In this document: positions 42,719-52,417 of the stretch, piece by piece
Position numbering within the stretch: the first letter of the stretch is position 1
Layout: each line of letters begins with the position of its first letter
DNA from: Pistricoccus aurantiacus
GTDB lineage: Bacteria; Pseudomonadota; Gammaproteobacteria; Pseudomonadales; Halomonadaceae
DNA: 63,923 nucleotides
Assembly: GCF_042682565.1 (NCBI RefSeq)
Contig: NZ_JBHUIC010000002.1
Reading direction: 5' to 3' (one strand)
Made by a program: the position numbers and the translations under genes
Notes under the pieces: model-generated
The model's input: only the letters and a program-made list of their open reading frames with translations
Database searches by the model: none
What the model was told of the DNA's origin: nothing

Positions 42719-43381
42719 ATGACCATCAACAAGCAACTGCCTTCCACTCGTACCACGGAACTCGACAGCATCTGTTTCAAGACCGAAGTGATCCCCGTCA
42801 TCGAGATAGTGCGTCTGGAAGACGCCGTACCGCTTGCCTCCGCGCTGGTGGAAGGGGGGATATCGGTGCTCGAGATTACCCTGCGCACGGACTGCGCCCT
42901 GGCCGCGATCAAGCGCATGCGCGATGCCCTGCCCGGGGCCAGCATCGGCGCCGGCACGGTGCTGACCCCCGCTCAGTATCGCCAGGCGGAACAGGCCGGC
43001 GTCGATTTCGTGGTGACCCCCGGCGCCACCGATCTGCTGTATCGCCACGGCGTGGAAAGCCCGGTACCCATGTTGCCGGGCGTCGCCACCGTTTCCGAAC
43101 TGATGACCGGCTGGCAATACGGCTACCGGCGTTTCAAGTTCTTCCCCGCGGAAGCCAGCGGCGGCGTCAAGGCGCTTAAGGCTTTCGGCGCGCCCTTTCC
43201 TGGAGTGCGTTTCTGTCCCACCGGCGGCATCAACATCGAAAACGCCGCGGAGTATCTGGCGCTACCCAACGTCATGTGCGTGGGCGGCTCCTGGCTGACC
43301 CCCAAGTCGCTGATCGACGCCGAGGACTGGGACGGCATTCGTGACCTGGCGCGCCAGGCCGCGGAGCGTTTTCATCGCTGA
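42719..43381 (+). CDS. eda: KDPG aldolase (2-dehydro-3-deoxyphosphogluconate aldolase)
   Basis: A 220-residue class I aldolase that cleaves KDPG to pyruvate and glyceraldehyde 3-phosphate. The ATG at 42719 follows GGAG, 31 bases after pgl; a longer frame runs into pgl and is rejected. Catalytic Glu is in VLEITLRT, the Schiff-base Lys is in RRFKFFPAE, and CPTGGIN is the phosphate loop. Its partner edd lies in a different operon at 60-61.7 kb. Confidence 0.94.
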   Translation: MTINKQLPSTRTTELDSICFKTEVIPVIEIVRLEDAVPLASALVEGGISVLEITLRTDCALAAIKRMRDALPGASIGAGTVLTPAQYRQAEQAGVDFVVTPGATDLLYRHGVESPVPMLPGVATVSELMTGWQYGYRRFKFFPAEASGGVKALKAFGAPFPGVRFCPTGGINIENAAEYLALPNVMCVGGSWLTPKSLIDAEDWDGIRDLARQAAERFHR

Positions 43382-43402
43382 GCGAACCGTTTTCTCGTTC
43401 GC
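43382..43402 (+). other. Hairpin after eda
   Basis: GCGAAC and GTTCGC pair around 9 bases starting at the eda stop. No T run follows, so it may be an mRNA-stabilising or weak attenuating stem before glpK. Confidence 0.4.
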
Positions 43403-43479
43403 GGGAGTCGAGTTGACGAAGTGTCTGCCGAGGGAATGGAAAGGCCTTCGTTGTCCCGCCGTGATTCAGGAGGCTTTTC

Positions 43480-44985
<1,506 letters not shown>

Positions 44986-45022
44986 CGCCTGCACATCGGG
45001 ATGCTCCCGACGGGATTTCACC

Positions 45023-46702
45023 ATGCAGCTGCGTGACAGCAATCTCGAGAAACTGACCGGCGAGACCTTCGATGTGATGATCATCGGCGGCGGTATCAAC
45101 GGTGCCGCCGCCGCCGCGGCGCTGGCCGGCAAGGGTGTCAGGGTAGCGCTGATCGACCGGGGCGACTTCGCCAGCGGCACCAGCATGCACTCCTCCAACC
45201 TGATCTGGGGCGGCATCAAGTACATGGAGAACCATGATTTCGCGCTGGTACGCAAGCTCTGCAAGAGCCGTAATCATCTGATCAAGAGTTTTCCTTCCAC
45301 GGTTCAGGAAATCCGTTTTCTGACCACCATTACCAAGGGGTTTCGCTATCGTCCCCGCTATCTATGGTTCGGCACCTGGCTCTATTGGTTGATAGGCAAC
45401 GGCTTCACGCGCATTCCGCGTTTCTTGACCCCTGAATCCATCAAGCATCGCGAGTCGATCATCGATACCCGCGAGGCGGTAGGCGGCTTCGAGTACTCCG
45501 ATGCCTATCTTCACGACAACGACGCTCGCTTCGTCTTCAACTTCGTGCGTACCGCGCTGAATCACGGCACTGTTGCCGCCAACTATGTCGAATCCCTGGG
45601 CGCCCAGCGGGAAAACGATGCCTGGATCGTCCAGGCCCACAACGTCGTGAGCGGCGATACCTTCGATATCCGTGCCAAGATCCTGATCAACGCCGCCGGT
45701 CCCTGGGTGGACGAGCACAATGCGCTGAGCAAGCAGCAGACCCCGCACAAGCACGCCTATTCCAAGGGGATTCACCTGATCGTGCCGCGACTGACGAATC
45801 ACCGGCGGGTGCTGGCCTTCTTCGACGATGAGGGGCGGCTGTTCTTCGTCATTCCCATGGGACCGCGTACCTGCATCGGCACCACGGATACACGCATGGA
45901 AAGCCCGGCGGTACACGTTACCGACGATGACGTCCAGTTCGTGCTGGATAACATCAACAAGCGTCTCACCCTGGAAAAGCCGCTGAGCCGGGACGACATC
46001 ATCGCCACCCGCTGCGGCGTGCGCTCTCTCGCGGTCAAGTCCGGCAGCCGCAAGAATCGTGACTTCCTGCAGCTGTCGCGCAAGCATGCCATCGACACCC
46101 ACGAAGGCGATGCGCATATCAGTATCTTCGGCGGCAAGCTGACCGACTGCCTCAACGTGGGAGAAGAAGTCGTCGAGGAGGTAAAACGGCTGGGGGTAAC
46201 GATTTCTCATCCGAACTATCGCTGGTACGGCGAGCCCCCGGCGCCGGTCAAGCGGGAGTTCATGCACCAGGCGCAGCTGATGGAGCTGGATGCCATGACC
46301 CCGGCAGATTCCTCCGAACCCTTGTCGATCCGCCTGTGGCGGCGATACGGCGCCGGCGCCTTGGCCATGCTCGAGAAGATTCGCGAGGACCCGCGCCAGG
46401 GCGAGCTGCTGATCGAGGGCACCGAGTACCTGCGCTGCGAGCTCGATCAGGCGCGCCACCGTGAAATGATCGTGCGTCTCGAGGACTTCCTGCGGCGGCG
46501 CTCGAAGATCTCCCTGGTGGTGCGGGACGAGGAGATTCGGCATTCTCCCGGCTTGAAGGAGGCTTGCGAAATTCTCTTCGGCGATCAGGCCAAGGCGCGT
46601 TTCGACGAATATTTCGACAGGCACGGTGATCACGGAGCGGAAGCTCCCAGCCATGCGACCGAGAAAGACGGCGCTCCCCATTTCGAAACCTTGAAATGGT
46701 AG
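45023..46702 (+). CDS. glpD: Aerobic glycerol-3-phosphate dehydrogenase
   Basis: A 559-residue membrane-associated flavoprotein that oxidises glycerol 3-phosphate to dihydroxyacetone phosphate and feeds the quinone pool. The FAD loop IIGGGINGAAAA is at about 18-29, with SSNLIWGGIKYMEN typical of GlpD. The ATG at 45023 is used because the family starts shortly before the FAD loop; the longer frame overlaps glpK. The C-terminal tail (His/Gly/Glu/Ser-rich) is longer than in E. coli. Confidence 0.93.
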   Translation: MQLRDSNLEKLTGETFDVMIIGGGINGAAAAAALAGKGVRVALIDRGDFASGTSMHSSNLIWGGIKYMENHDFALVRKLCKSRNHLIKSFPSTVQEIRFLTTITKGFRYRPRYLWFGTWLYWLIGNGFTRIPRFLTPESIKHRESIIDTREAVGGFEYSDAYLHDNDARFVFNFVRTALNHGTVAANYVESLGAQRENDAWIVQAHNVVSGDTFDIRAKILINAAGPWVDEHNALSKQQTPHKHAYSKGIHLIVPRLTNHRRVLAFFDDEGRLFFVIPMGPRTCIGTTDTRMESPAVHVTDDDVQFVLDNINKRLTLEKPLSRDDIIATRCGVRSLAVKSGSRKNRDFLQLSRKHAIDTHEGDAHISIFGGKLTDCLNVGEEVVEEVKRLGVTISHPNYRWYGEPPAPVKREFMHQAQLMELDAMTPADSSEPLSIRLWRRYGAGALAMLEKIREDPRQGELLIEGTEYLRCELDQARHREMIVRLEDFLRRRSKISLVVRDEEIRHSPGLKEACEILFGDQAKARFDEYFDRHGDHGAEAPSHATEKDGAPHFETLKW

Positions 46703-46804
46703 CGAGCGCCGACAGCTACCGGTGGGATGGTTCAATCATTCGACGATCCATACCGGAGACACAGGGGCCTGGCCCCATCGACCAACAAGACAGGAATCAA
46801 TCCC

Positions 46805-47386
46805 ATGGCTGCAAAACGTATTCTGATGCTGGTCGGCGATTTCGCCGAAGACTATGAAGTGATGGTGCCTTTTCAGGCCTTGCAGATGGTAGGGCACCGG
46901 GTGGATGCGGTCTGCCCGGACAAGCAAAAGGACGACTACATCAAGACCGCCATTCATGACTTCGAAGGCGACCAGACCTATACCGAGAAGCCCGGACACA
47001 ACTTCGTGCTCAACGCCACCTTCGCGGAAATCAAGGCAGCGGACTATGACGCCCTGGTGATCGCCGGTGGCCGCGCACCGGAGTATCTACGCCTGAATCC
47101 GGAAGTCATCAAGATGGTGCGTCATTTCGCGGACGAGAAGAAGCCCATCGCCGCGGTCTGTCATGGCGCCCAGGTACTGGCTGCCGCGGAGGTGATCAAG
47201 GGATGCAGGGTGTCCGCCTACCCGGCCTGCGCGCCAGAGGTGACCCTCGCCGGCGGTGAGTTCGCGGATATCCCCATCGACGGCGTCGAGGTCGACGGCA
47301 ACCTGGTCACCGCTCCGGCCTGGCCGGCACATCCTGCCTGGCTGGCGGCGTTTCTGGACGTGCTGGGCACTCGTATCAGTCTTTGA
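46805..47386 (+). CDS. DJ-1/PfpI family protein
   Basis: A 193-residue protein of the DJ-1/PfpI superfamily. Cys119 lies in the nucleophile elbow AVCHGAQ, with His120 next to it and a conserved acidic patch DFAEDYE near residue 12. Members of this superfamily have been assigned glyoxalase III, deglycase or peptidase roles. It is 102 bases after glpD and convergent with mgsA, so disposal of triose-derived methylglyoxal is a reasonable but untested idea. Confidence 0.85.
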   Translation: MAAKRILMLVGDFAEDYEVMVPFQALQMVGHRVDAVCPDKQKDDYIKTAIHDFEGDQTYTEKPGHNFVLNATFAEIKAADYDALVIAGGRAPEYLRLNPEVIKMVRHFADEKKPIAAVCHGAQVLAAAEVIKGCRVSAYPACAPEVTLAGGEFADIPIDGVEVDGNLVTAPAWPAHPAWLAAFLDVLGTRISL

Positions 47387-47425
47387 TAGACGACCTTTTC
47401 GGTTCGCCCCATCAATTCGCGTCAT

Positions 47426-47458
47426 AAAGAGAGCGCCGCCGGTCGACGCTTTCTTTTT
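47426..47458. terminator. Terminator between the DJ-1 gene and mgsA
   Basis: AAAGAGAGCG pairs (one wobble) with CGCTTTCTTT around 11 bases. The T-rich right arm continues on the plus strand, and the A-rich left arm serves the minus strand. Confidence 0.55.
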
Positions 47459-47477
47459 GGCCGAAGGCGGCTTGTGC

Positions 47478-47987
47478 TTAGACGCTGCGCCGGGCCATCC
47501 AGTCCTGGGTATCCGGGATGTCTATCGAGTAACCCTCGCTCAGTCGGGGTGAACTGAGAATGAAATCCGCGCTTGCCGCGTTGCAGGCCACGGGGATGTT
47601 CCACAGGGCGGCCAGACGCAATAGCGCCTTGATATCCGGATCGTGGGGCTGGGGCGAGAAAGGATCCCAGAAGAAGATCAGCACATCGAGTTTCTGCTCG
47701 GTAATGCGCGTGCCGATCTGCTGATCACCGCCCAGGGGGCCGCTCATCAGCGCCTCCACCTCGAGACCGAGGTGGTGAGCGATGCGCCCCGCGGTCGTGC
47801 CGGTGCCCACCAGCTCATGTTTCGCCAGGGTGGATTGCCAGCGGGTGGCCCAGTCGAGCATTTCCTGCTTCTTGTCGTCGTGAGCGATCAGGGCGATGCG
47901 CTTGCGCGCGGGAAGCGTACGCTGGGCGATCTTGCGAGGGCTGGGGTGTGCCATCTTGTTGTCCCGGTTGTCTTTGTGGTCAGGCAT
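47478..47987 (-). CDS. mgsA: Methylglyoxal synthase
   Basis: A 169-residue enzyme that converts dihydroxyacetone phosphate to methylglyoxal and phosphate, relieving sugar-phosphate overload. The MGS domain (about 30-150) has ALIAHDDKK, GTTAGRI (phosphate loop), MSGPLGGDQQIG with the catalytic Asp, and FFWDPFSPQPHDPDI. An N-terminal stretch of about 25 charged residues precedes the domain. It is divergent from the Gfo/Idh/MocA gene with 48 bases between. Confidence 0.93.
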   Translation of the reverse strand: MPDHKDNRDNKMAHPSPRKIAQRTLPARKRIALIAHDDKKQEMLDWATRWQSTLAKHELVGTGTTAGRIAHHLGLEVEALMSGPLGGDQQIGTRITEQKLDVLIFFWDPFSPQPHDPDIKALLRLAALWNIPVACNAASADFILSSPRLSEGYSIDIPDTQDWMARRSV

Positions 47988-48035
47988 TTTGATGTAGATA
48001 TCGCCGGTTACTGTATCATTTCGCGCATAGACAAA

Positions 48036-49136
48036 ATGAGTGATAACGCCATGTCAGGAAAAAAATCGGAAAGCCTGTCCCGGATCGTGAAGACGGCGCT
48101 GGTGGGCTACGGCATGTCCGGGCGCACCTTTCACGCGCCGCTTATCCAGGCCTGCGCCGAGCTCGAACTTGTCGCGGTGGTCAGTAGCCAGGCGGAGCGG
48201 GTTCACGGCGATCTGCCGGAGGTCGAGGTGGAAAGCCGCCTGGATCACCTGCTGGCGCGGCCGGATATCGAGCTGGTGGTGATCGCCACTCCCAACGATA
48301 CGCATTTTTCCAGTGCGAGGGCGGCGCTGGATGCCGGCAAGCATGTGGTGGTGGACAAGCCCTTCACCCTGACGCTTTCCGAAGCCAGGCGGCTCGAAGC
48401 CCAGGCCAGAACCGCCGAACGGCTGCTCAGCGTGTTTCACAATCGCCGCTGGGACAGCGATTTTCTGACCCTCGAGGCCATGCTCGAAGCGGGTACCCTG
48501 GGGCGGATCGTGACGCTGGAATCGCGTTTCGATCGTTTTCGGCCCCAAGTCAGCGACCGATGGCGGGATCGACATCAGCCTGGTGGCGGCGTCTGGTACG
48601 ATCTCGGCCCGCATCTGCTTGATCAGGCGCTGAGGCTGTTCGGTATGCCCCGGGGCATTCTGCTGGATCTGATGAGCGCCCGTGACGGCGCCGAAGTGGA
48701 CGATGACTTCCTTGCCTTGCTGCAATACGACCGCCTGCGGGTTTCGCTATCCGCCGGCACCCTGATGGCGAAGCCGACGCCGCGCTTTCGCGTCAACGGC
48801 ACTCGGGGCAGTTACATCACCTATGGCCTTGATCCCCAGGAAACCTGGCTCAAGGAAGGGCGCAGGCCATTCCCCGGTTGGGGGCAGGATCCGTCTCCCG
48901 GCAGCCTGCTGCTCGACGAAGGTCAGGATGAGCCGGCGCAGCGTGTGGTATCAGCAGTGCCCGGTGACTACTGCGCCTACTACTCGGGTATCGCCGCCAC
49001 CCTGATCGAGGGAGCGCCGCCGCCGGTCACCCTGGAGGCGGCGACCGAGGTCATGCGGCTTCTCGAGAGAGGGCTCGACAGCGCTCGACAGGGGCGCTGG
49101 ATAAGACTCGGCGAGAAAAGCGGGAAGCCCGCCTGA
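48036..49136 (+). CDS. Gfo/Idh/MocA family oxidoreductase
   Basis: About 366 residues. It has a Rossmann domain with ALVGYGMSGRTFHAP, VVIATPNDTH and the EKP-like motif VVVDKPF, then the C-terminal substrate domain (RWRDRHQPGGGVWYDLGPHLLDQ). The pattern matches the YdgJ/scyllo-inositol dehydrogenase-like branch. Two ATGs (48036 and 48051) are possible, and neither has a strong SD. The substrate is unknown, perhaps a sugar or inositol derivative. Confidence 0.85.
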   Translation: MSDNAMSGKKSESLSRIVKTALVGYGMSGRTFHAPLIQACAELELVAVVSSQAERVHGDLPEVEVESRLDHLLARPDIELVVIATPNDTHFSSARAALDAGKHVVVDKPFTLTLSEARRLEAQARTAERLLSVFHNRRWDSDFLTLEAMLEAGTLGRIVTLESRFDRFRPQVSDRWRDRHQPGGGVWYDLGPHLLDQALRLFGMPRGILLDLMSARDGAEVDDDFLALLQYDRLRVSLSAGTLMAKPTPRFRVNGTRGSYITYGLDPQETWLKEGRRPFPGWGQDPSPGSLLLDEGQDEPAQRVVSAVPGDYCAYYSGIAATLIEGAPPPVTLEAATEVMRLLERGLDSARQGRWIRLGEKSGKPA

Positions 49137-49160
49137 ATCGGCAGCGGTCGGTGCAACAAG

Positions 49161-49175
49161 TTTTGTAAACTTACC
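49161..49175. promoter_or_regulatory. HexR-like site upstream of gap, distal
   Basis: TTTTGTAAACTTACC is, on the other strand, GGTAAGTTTACAAAA, which shares 12 of 15 bases with the zwf site C. It is 25 bases after the oxidoreductase stop. Confidence 0.35.
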
Positions 49176-49274
49176 TTTTCTATTGGCCAGTCAGAGATTT
49201 TTACCTTGGTAGGGCGCCATGATTTGGCTTTTTCTGCCTATATTTTCTTGATTCAATTAAACGATATTATTTTA

Positions 49275-49289
49275 TGTAGTAAAATTACT
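49275..49289. promoter_or_regulatory. HexR-box upstream of gap
   Basis: TGTAGTAAAATTACT differs at one base from the perfect TGTAGTAAAATTACA, the reverse complement of the zwf-type box TGTAATTTTACTACA. It is the best HexR-like site in the window, 163 bases before the gap ATG. The rest of this 315-bp gap is AT-rich promoter-like sequence. Confidence 0.6.
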
Positions 49290-49451
49290 AAAAATACTTG
49301 TAACTCTTGACGCCTTGCGGCACATTGGAAAAAGGCAAACGAACCGTTGGCTCGCTGTTTTCAGGCCGGTGTCATCTTGGAAAAATAGTTGAAACTCTCG
49401 CCTTCGGTTTGGTCGATATTCAAGACATCACTGCATCGCGAGGTACGCATC

Positions 49452-50459
49452 ATGACTCTCAGAATCGCTATCAACGGTTTCGGCCGTATCGGACGCAACG
49501 TGCTTCGCGCGCTCTATGAAGGTGGCTATCGCGAGCACGTCCAGGTGGTCGCCATCAACGACCTGGGGGATGCCGCCATCAACGCCCATCTGCTGCAGTT
49601 CGATACCGCTCACGGTCGCTTTGCCCGACCGGTGCAGCACGACGACACCAGCCTCAGCGTCGGTGACGATCGCATCGAGATCCTTTCCGAGCGCGACCCC
49701 GGCAAGCTGCCCTGGAAGCGCCTGAACGTGGACCTGGTGATGGAGTGCACCGGGCTCTTCAAGAAGCGGGTGGAGGCAGCGCGTCATCTGGAAGCCGGTG
49801 CCGAGCGCGTCCTGATTTCCGCGCCGAGCCCGGACGCGGATGCCACCGTGGTCTATGGCGTCAACGAGGATGTGCTGACCGCGGAGCACAAGATCGTCTC
49901 GAACGCTTCCTGCACCACCAACTGTCTCGCTCCGGTCGCCAAGGTGCTCAACGATGCCGTGGGTATCGAAAATGGTTTGATGACCACCATGCATGCCTAT
50001 ACCAACGATCAGACGCTTTCCGATGTCTACCACAAGGATCCCTACCGAGCGCGCAGCGCCACTCATTCGATGATTCCCACCAGGACCGGCGCCGCCGCCG
50101 CGGTGAGCCGCGTATTGCCGGAGCTGGAGGGCAAGTTCGACGGCCTGGCGGTGCGCGTGCCGGTGATCAACGTTTCTCTGGTGGACCTGACCTTCACCGC
50201 CGGACGCGAGACCAGCAAGGAAGAGATCAACGCCATCATGGAGCGGGCGGCGGAGACATCACCGGTGCTGGCGATCAACGCCTTGCCCCTGGTGTCCGTG
50301 GATTTCAATCACAATCCCAATTCCGCCATCTTCGATACCAATCACACCCGAGTGAACGGTCGTCTGGTGAAGATCATGACCTGGTACGACAACGAATGGG
50401 GATTTTCCAACCGCATGCTGGATACCGCTTTGGCCATGCAGGCGACGAAGAATCGATAA
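49452..50459 (+). CDS. gap: Glyceraldehyde-3-phosphate dehydrogenase (type I)
   Basis: A 335-residue enzyme. The ATG at 49452 gives the standard TLRIAINGFGRIGRNVLRAL start. Asp in AINDL indicates NAD preference. The catalytic cysteine is in NASCTTNCL (about 152), and the last blocks are VNVSLVD-like (VINVSLVDLTF) and WYDNEWGFSNRM. It oxidises the GAP made by Eda and DgoA. It is monocistronic with its own terminator. Confidence 0.95.
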   Translation: MTLRIAINGFGRIGRNVLRALYEGGYREHVQVVAINDLGDAAINAHLLQFDTAHGRFARPVQHDDTSLSVGDDRIEILSERDPGKLPWKRLNVDLVMECTGLFKKRVEAARHLEAGAERVLISAPSPDADATVVYGVNEDVLTAEHKIVSNASCTTNCLAPVAKVLNDAVGIENGLMTTMHAYTNDQTLSDVYHKDPYRARSATHSMIPTRTGAAAAVSRVLPELEGKFDGLAVRVPVINVSLVDLTFTAGRETSKEEINAIMERAAETSPVLAINALPLVSVDFNHNPNSAIFDTNHTRVNGRLVKIMTWYDNEWGFSNRMLDTALAMQATKNR

Positions 50460-50521
50460 AACCATCTATCGGGAACGGTGAGGAGCGTATCCGTCATATC
50501 GTTTCTTTCGTTATAGTCAGA

Positions 50522-50554
50522 AGCCGCACGCCAGGAGAGGTGCGGCTCTTTTTT
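50522..50554 (+). terminator. Terminator of gap
   Basis: AGCCGCAC and GTGCGGCT pair around 10 bases and are followed by C and six T. Confidence 0.9.
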
Positions 50555-50561
50555 CTTGTCA

Positions 50562-50577
50562 TTTGACGTTCGTCAAA
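50562..50577. promoter_or_regulatory. Perfect palindrome upstream of the second TRAP operon
   Basis: TTTGACG-TT-CGTCAAA is a perfect 7+7 inverted repeat located 155 bases before dctP, just beyond the gap terminator. It looks like a dimeric repressor site; the cognate regulator is not in the window. Confidence 0.5.
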
Positions 50578-50731
50578 CATCGGTCGAATTGGGCACCCGG
50601 CGAAATTGAAAAGCGCTGCGCTCGCCGTTAGTCTACGCTGCGCCGTAGGCAGTACTCGACTTGCATACAAGCGTGGAACACGCAGCATCGAGCCCGTGCG
50701 ACCTTCAACAACAAATCAGGGACATCCGACC

Positions 50732-51751
50732 ATGCCAGCACCCATTTCCTTCAAGCTACTGACCGCCGCGATTCTCGGTACCCTGGCCTGGAGCGCCCAG
50801 GCCGCGGAGTACGAGTGGACCTTCCAGACCTCGGAAACCGCCGGCGAACCGCAGTTCGAGGTCAAGAAAGCCTGGGCGGAAGAAGTCGAGAAGCAGTCCG
50901 ACGGTCGCATCCAGATCGAAATCCTGCCGGTCAACGCGGTGGTTCAGGCCAATCAGACGCTGCAGGCGGTCAGTTCCGGTATTCTGCAGGGCCATCTCAC
51001 CGACCCCAGCTATTTCACCGGCCAGGATCCGGCCTTCGGCATGCTGGGCAATCTGGTGGGCGCCTGGGGCGACCCCAACGAATTCCTCGACTACATGCGC
51101 AATGCCGGTGGTGAGGAGCTTTACAACGAGCTCGTCGAACCCTATGGCCTGCATCTGATCGGCGCCGCGGCCACCGGTCTCGAGGCGCTGCCCTCCAAGC
51201 GTCCAATCCGTACCGTCGATGACCTCAAGGGACTCAAGCTGCGCGCCCCGGAAGGCATGGTCTACAACATTTTCGAGAAGGCCGGCGCCACACCGGTGAA
51301 CCTGCCGGGTTCCGAGGTCTACACCGCTCTGGAAAAAGGCGTGATCGACGCCGCGGACTATACGGTGTTCGCCACCAACTACGAGCAGGGCCTCTACAAG
51401 TTCGCGCCTTATCCCAACTATCCCGGCTTCCATTCGCTGCCCATGGTCGCGGTCTCCCTCAACAAGGATATCTGGGACAGCCTGCCGGAGGATCTGCAGA
51501 GCATGCTTGAAAAAAGTGTCGACGACATGGCCGACGAGATGGTCGCCACCCTCAAGGAGCTGGATCAGGAAGCCGTGGAGAAGGTACGTCAGGACCCGGA
51601 TATCGAAATCATCGACATGTCCGACGAGGAGCGCGCCAAGTTCCGCAATATCGCCGAAGAGGAGTGGGCGATCTGGGCCAAGAAGAACGACATGACCCAG
51701 AAAGTCTATGATTCGGTGACCGCTTATCTGAAAGAAAACGATCTGATGTAA
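50732..51751 (+). CDS. dctP: TRAP transporter solute-binding protein DctP (second system)
   Basis: A 339-residue periplasmic binding protein. The ATG at 50732 opens a signal peptide (1-24, AQA|AEYEW). The ligand arginine is in GLKLRAPEG (about 166-174), followed by PVNLPGSEVYTALEKGVIDA. The EVYTALEKGVIDA form and the SYFTGQDPAFGML region resemble the alpha-keto-acid/monocarboxylate group rather than C4-dicarboxylate binders; this is a weak assignment. It shares little sequence with the first DctP. Confidence 0.88.
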   Translation: MPAPISFKLLTAAILGTLAWSAQAAEYEWTFQTSETAGEPQFEVKKAWAEEVEKQSDGRIQIEILPVNAVVQANQTLQAVSSGILQGHLTDPSYFTGQDPAFGMLGNLVGAWGDPNEFLDYMRNAGGEELYNELVEPYGLHLIGAAATGLEALPSKRPIRTVDDLKGLKLRAPEGMVYNIFEKAGATPVNLPGSEVYTALEKGVIDAADYTVFATNYEQGLYKFAPYPNYPGFHSLPMVAVSLNKDIWDSLPEDLQSMLEKSVDDMADEMVATLKELDQEAVEKVRQDPDIEIIDMSDEERAKFRNIAEEEWAIWAKKNDMTQKVYDSVTAYLKENDLM

Positions 51752-51756
51752 AAAGA

Positions 51757-51796
51757 TATCTTCCGGCGCCGGGCGATCATGCGCCGGCGTCTTTTT
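51757..51796 (+). other. Intercistronic terminator-like hairpin between dctP and dctQ
   Basis: CCGGCGC and GCGCCGG pair at 51763-51787 and are followed by CGTCTTTTT; flanking A-rich and T-rich arms can extend the stem. Partial termination here would give more binding protein than membrane subunits. Confidence 0.7.
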
Positions 51797-51820
51797 CAGT
51801 TGCCAGTCAGAGGATTGGTC

Positions 51821-52417
51821 ATGTCGCCTCAACCCCCTCAAAGCGACGATTACAAGCAACCTCGCGAGGCTGTCTCTCAGCCGGATCCGGTCAGAAGCGC
51901 TTTCGATAAGGGCGTGGTTTGGTGCGCCCGAGGCGCCGCCTGGCTGATCTTTGTCGCCATGGCGATCAGCGTTTTCGAGGTCGTCATGCGCTACGGTTTC
52001 GATTCGCCGACCTCCTGGGTTCACGAAAGCGTGGTCATGCTGGTGGCGATCAGCTTCGCCCTGGGAGGCCCGGCGGCGTTGGCCAGCAATCGGCATATTC
52101 GCGTGCGCATCCTCTACGATACGGTGGGTCCGGGATTCAAGCGGTGGCTCGATCGCTTCAACGATCTGGTGACCTTTCTGTTCTGCGTGGGAATGAGCTA
52201 CGCCGCCTATGTGATGTTCTGGGATGCCTCCCACAACCCTCTCGGCGAATGGCAGCTCGAGCGTTCCGGCACCTCCTGGAATCCGCCGTTTCCGGCCCTG
52301 GTCAAGGGCATGATCATGCTGGCGCTGATGATCATGTGCGTTCAGGCGTTTATTCACCTGATCCAGTCGCTGAGAGGCAAGCCGGCGCCGGAACCCACCG
52401 ATGAAGGAGCCGCCTGA
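51821..52417 (+). CDS. dctQ: TRAP transporter small membrane subunit DctQ (second system)
   Basis: A 198-residue protein. The ATG at 51821 follows AGAGGA. A hydrophilic N-terminus of about 35 residues precedes four hydrophobic segments (about 40-60, 75-95, 115-140, 165-190). SPTSWVHESVVMLVAISFALGG is the conserved second-helix region. Its stop overlaps the dctM start (TGATG). Confidence 0.88.
   Translation: MSPQPPQSDDYKQPREAVSQPDPVRSAFDKGVVWCARGAAWLIFVAMAISVFEVVMRYGFDSPTSWVHESVVMLVAISFALGGPAALASNRHIRVRILYDTVGPGFKRWLDRFNDLVTFLFCVGMSYAAYVMFWDASHNPLGEWQLERSGTSWNPPFPALVKGMIMLALMIMCVQAFIHLIQSLRGKPAPEPTDEGAA

Noticed and set aside
40513..43381. Additional HexR box upstream of glpK
   Set aside because: The 98-base eda-glpK gap has only a small hairpin and no TGTA/TACA palindrome.
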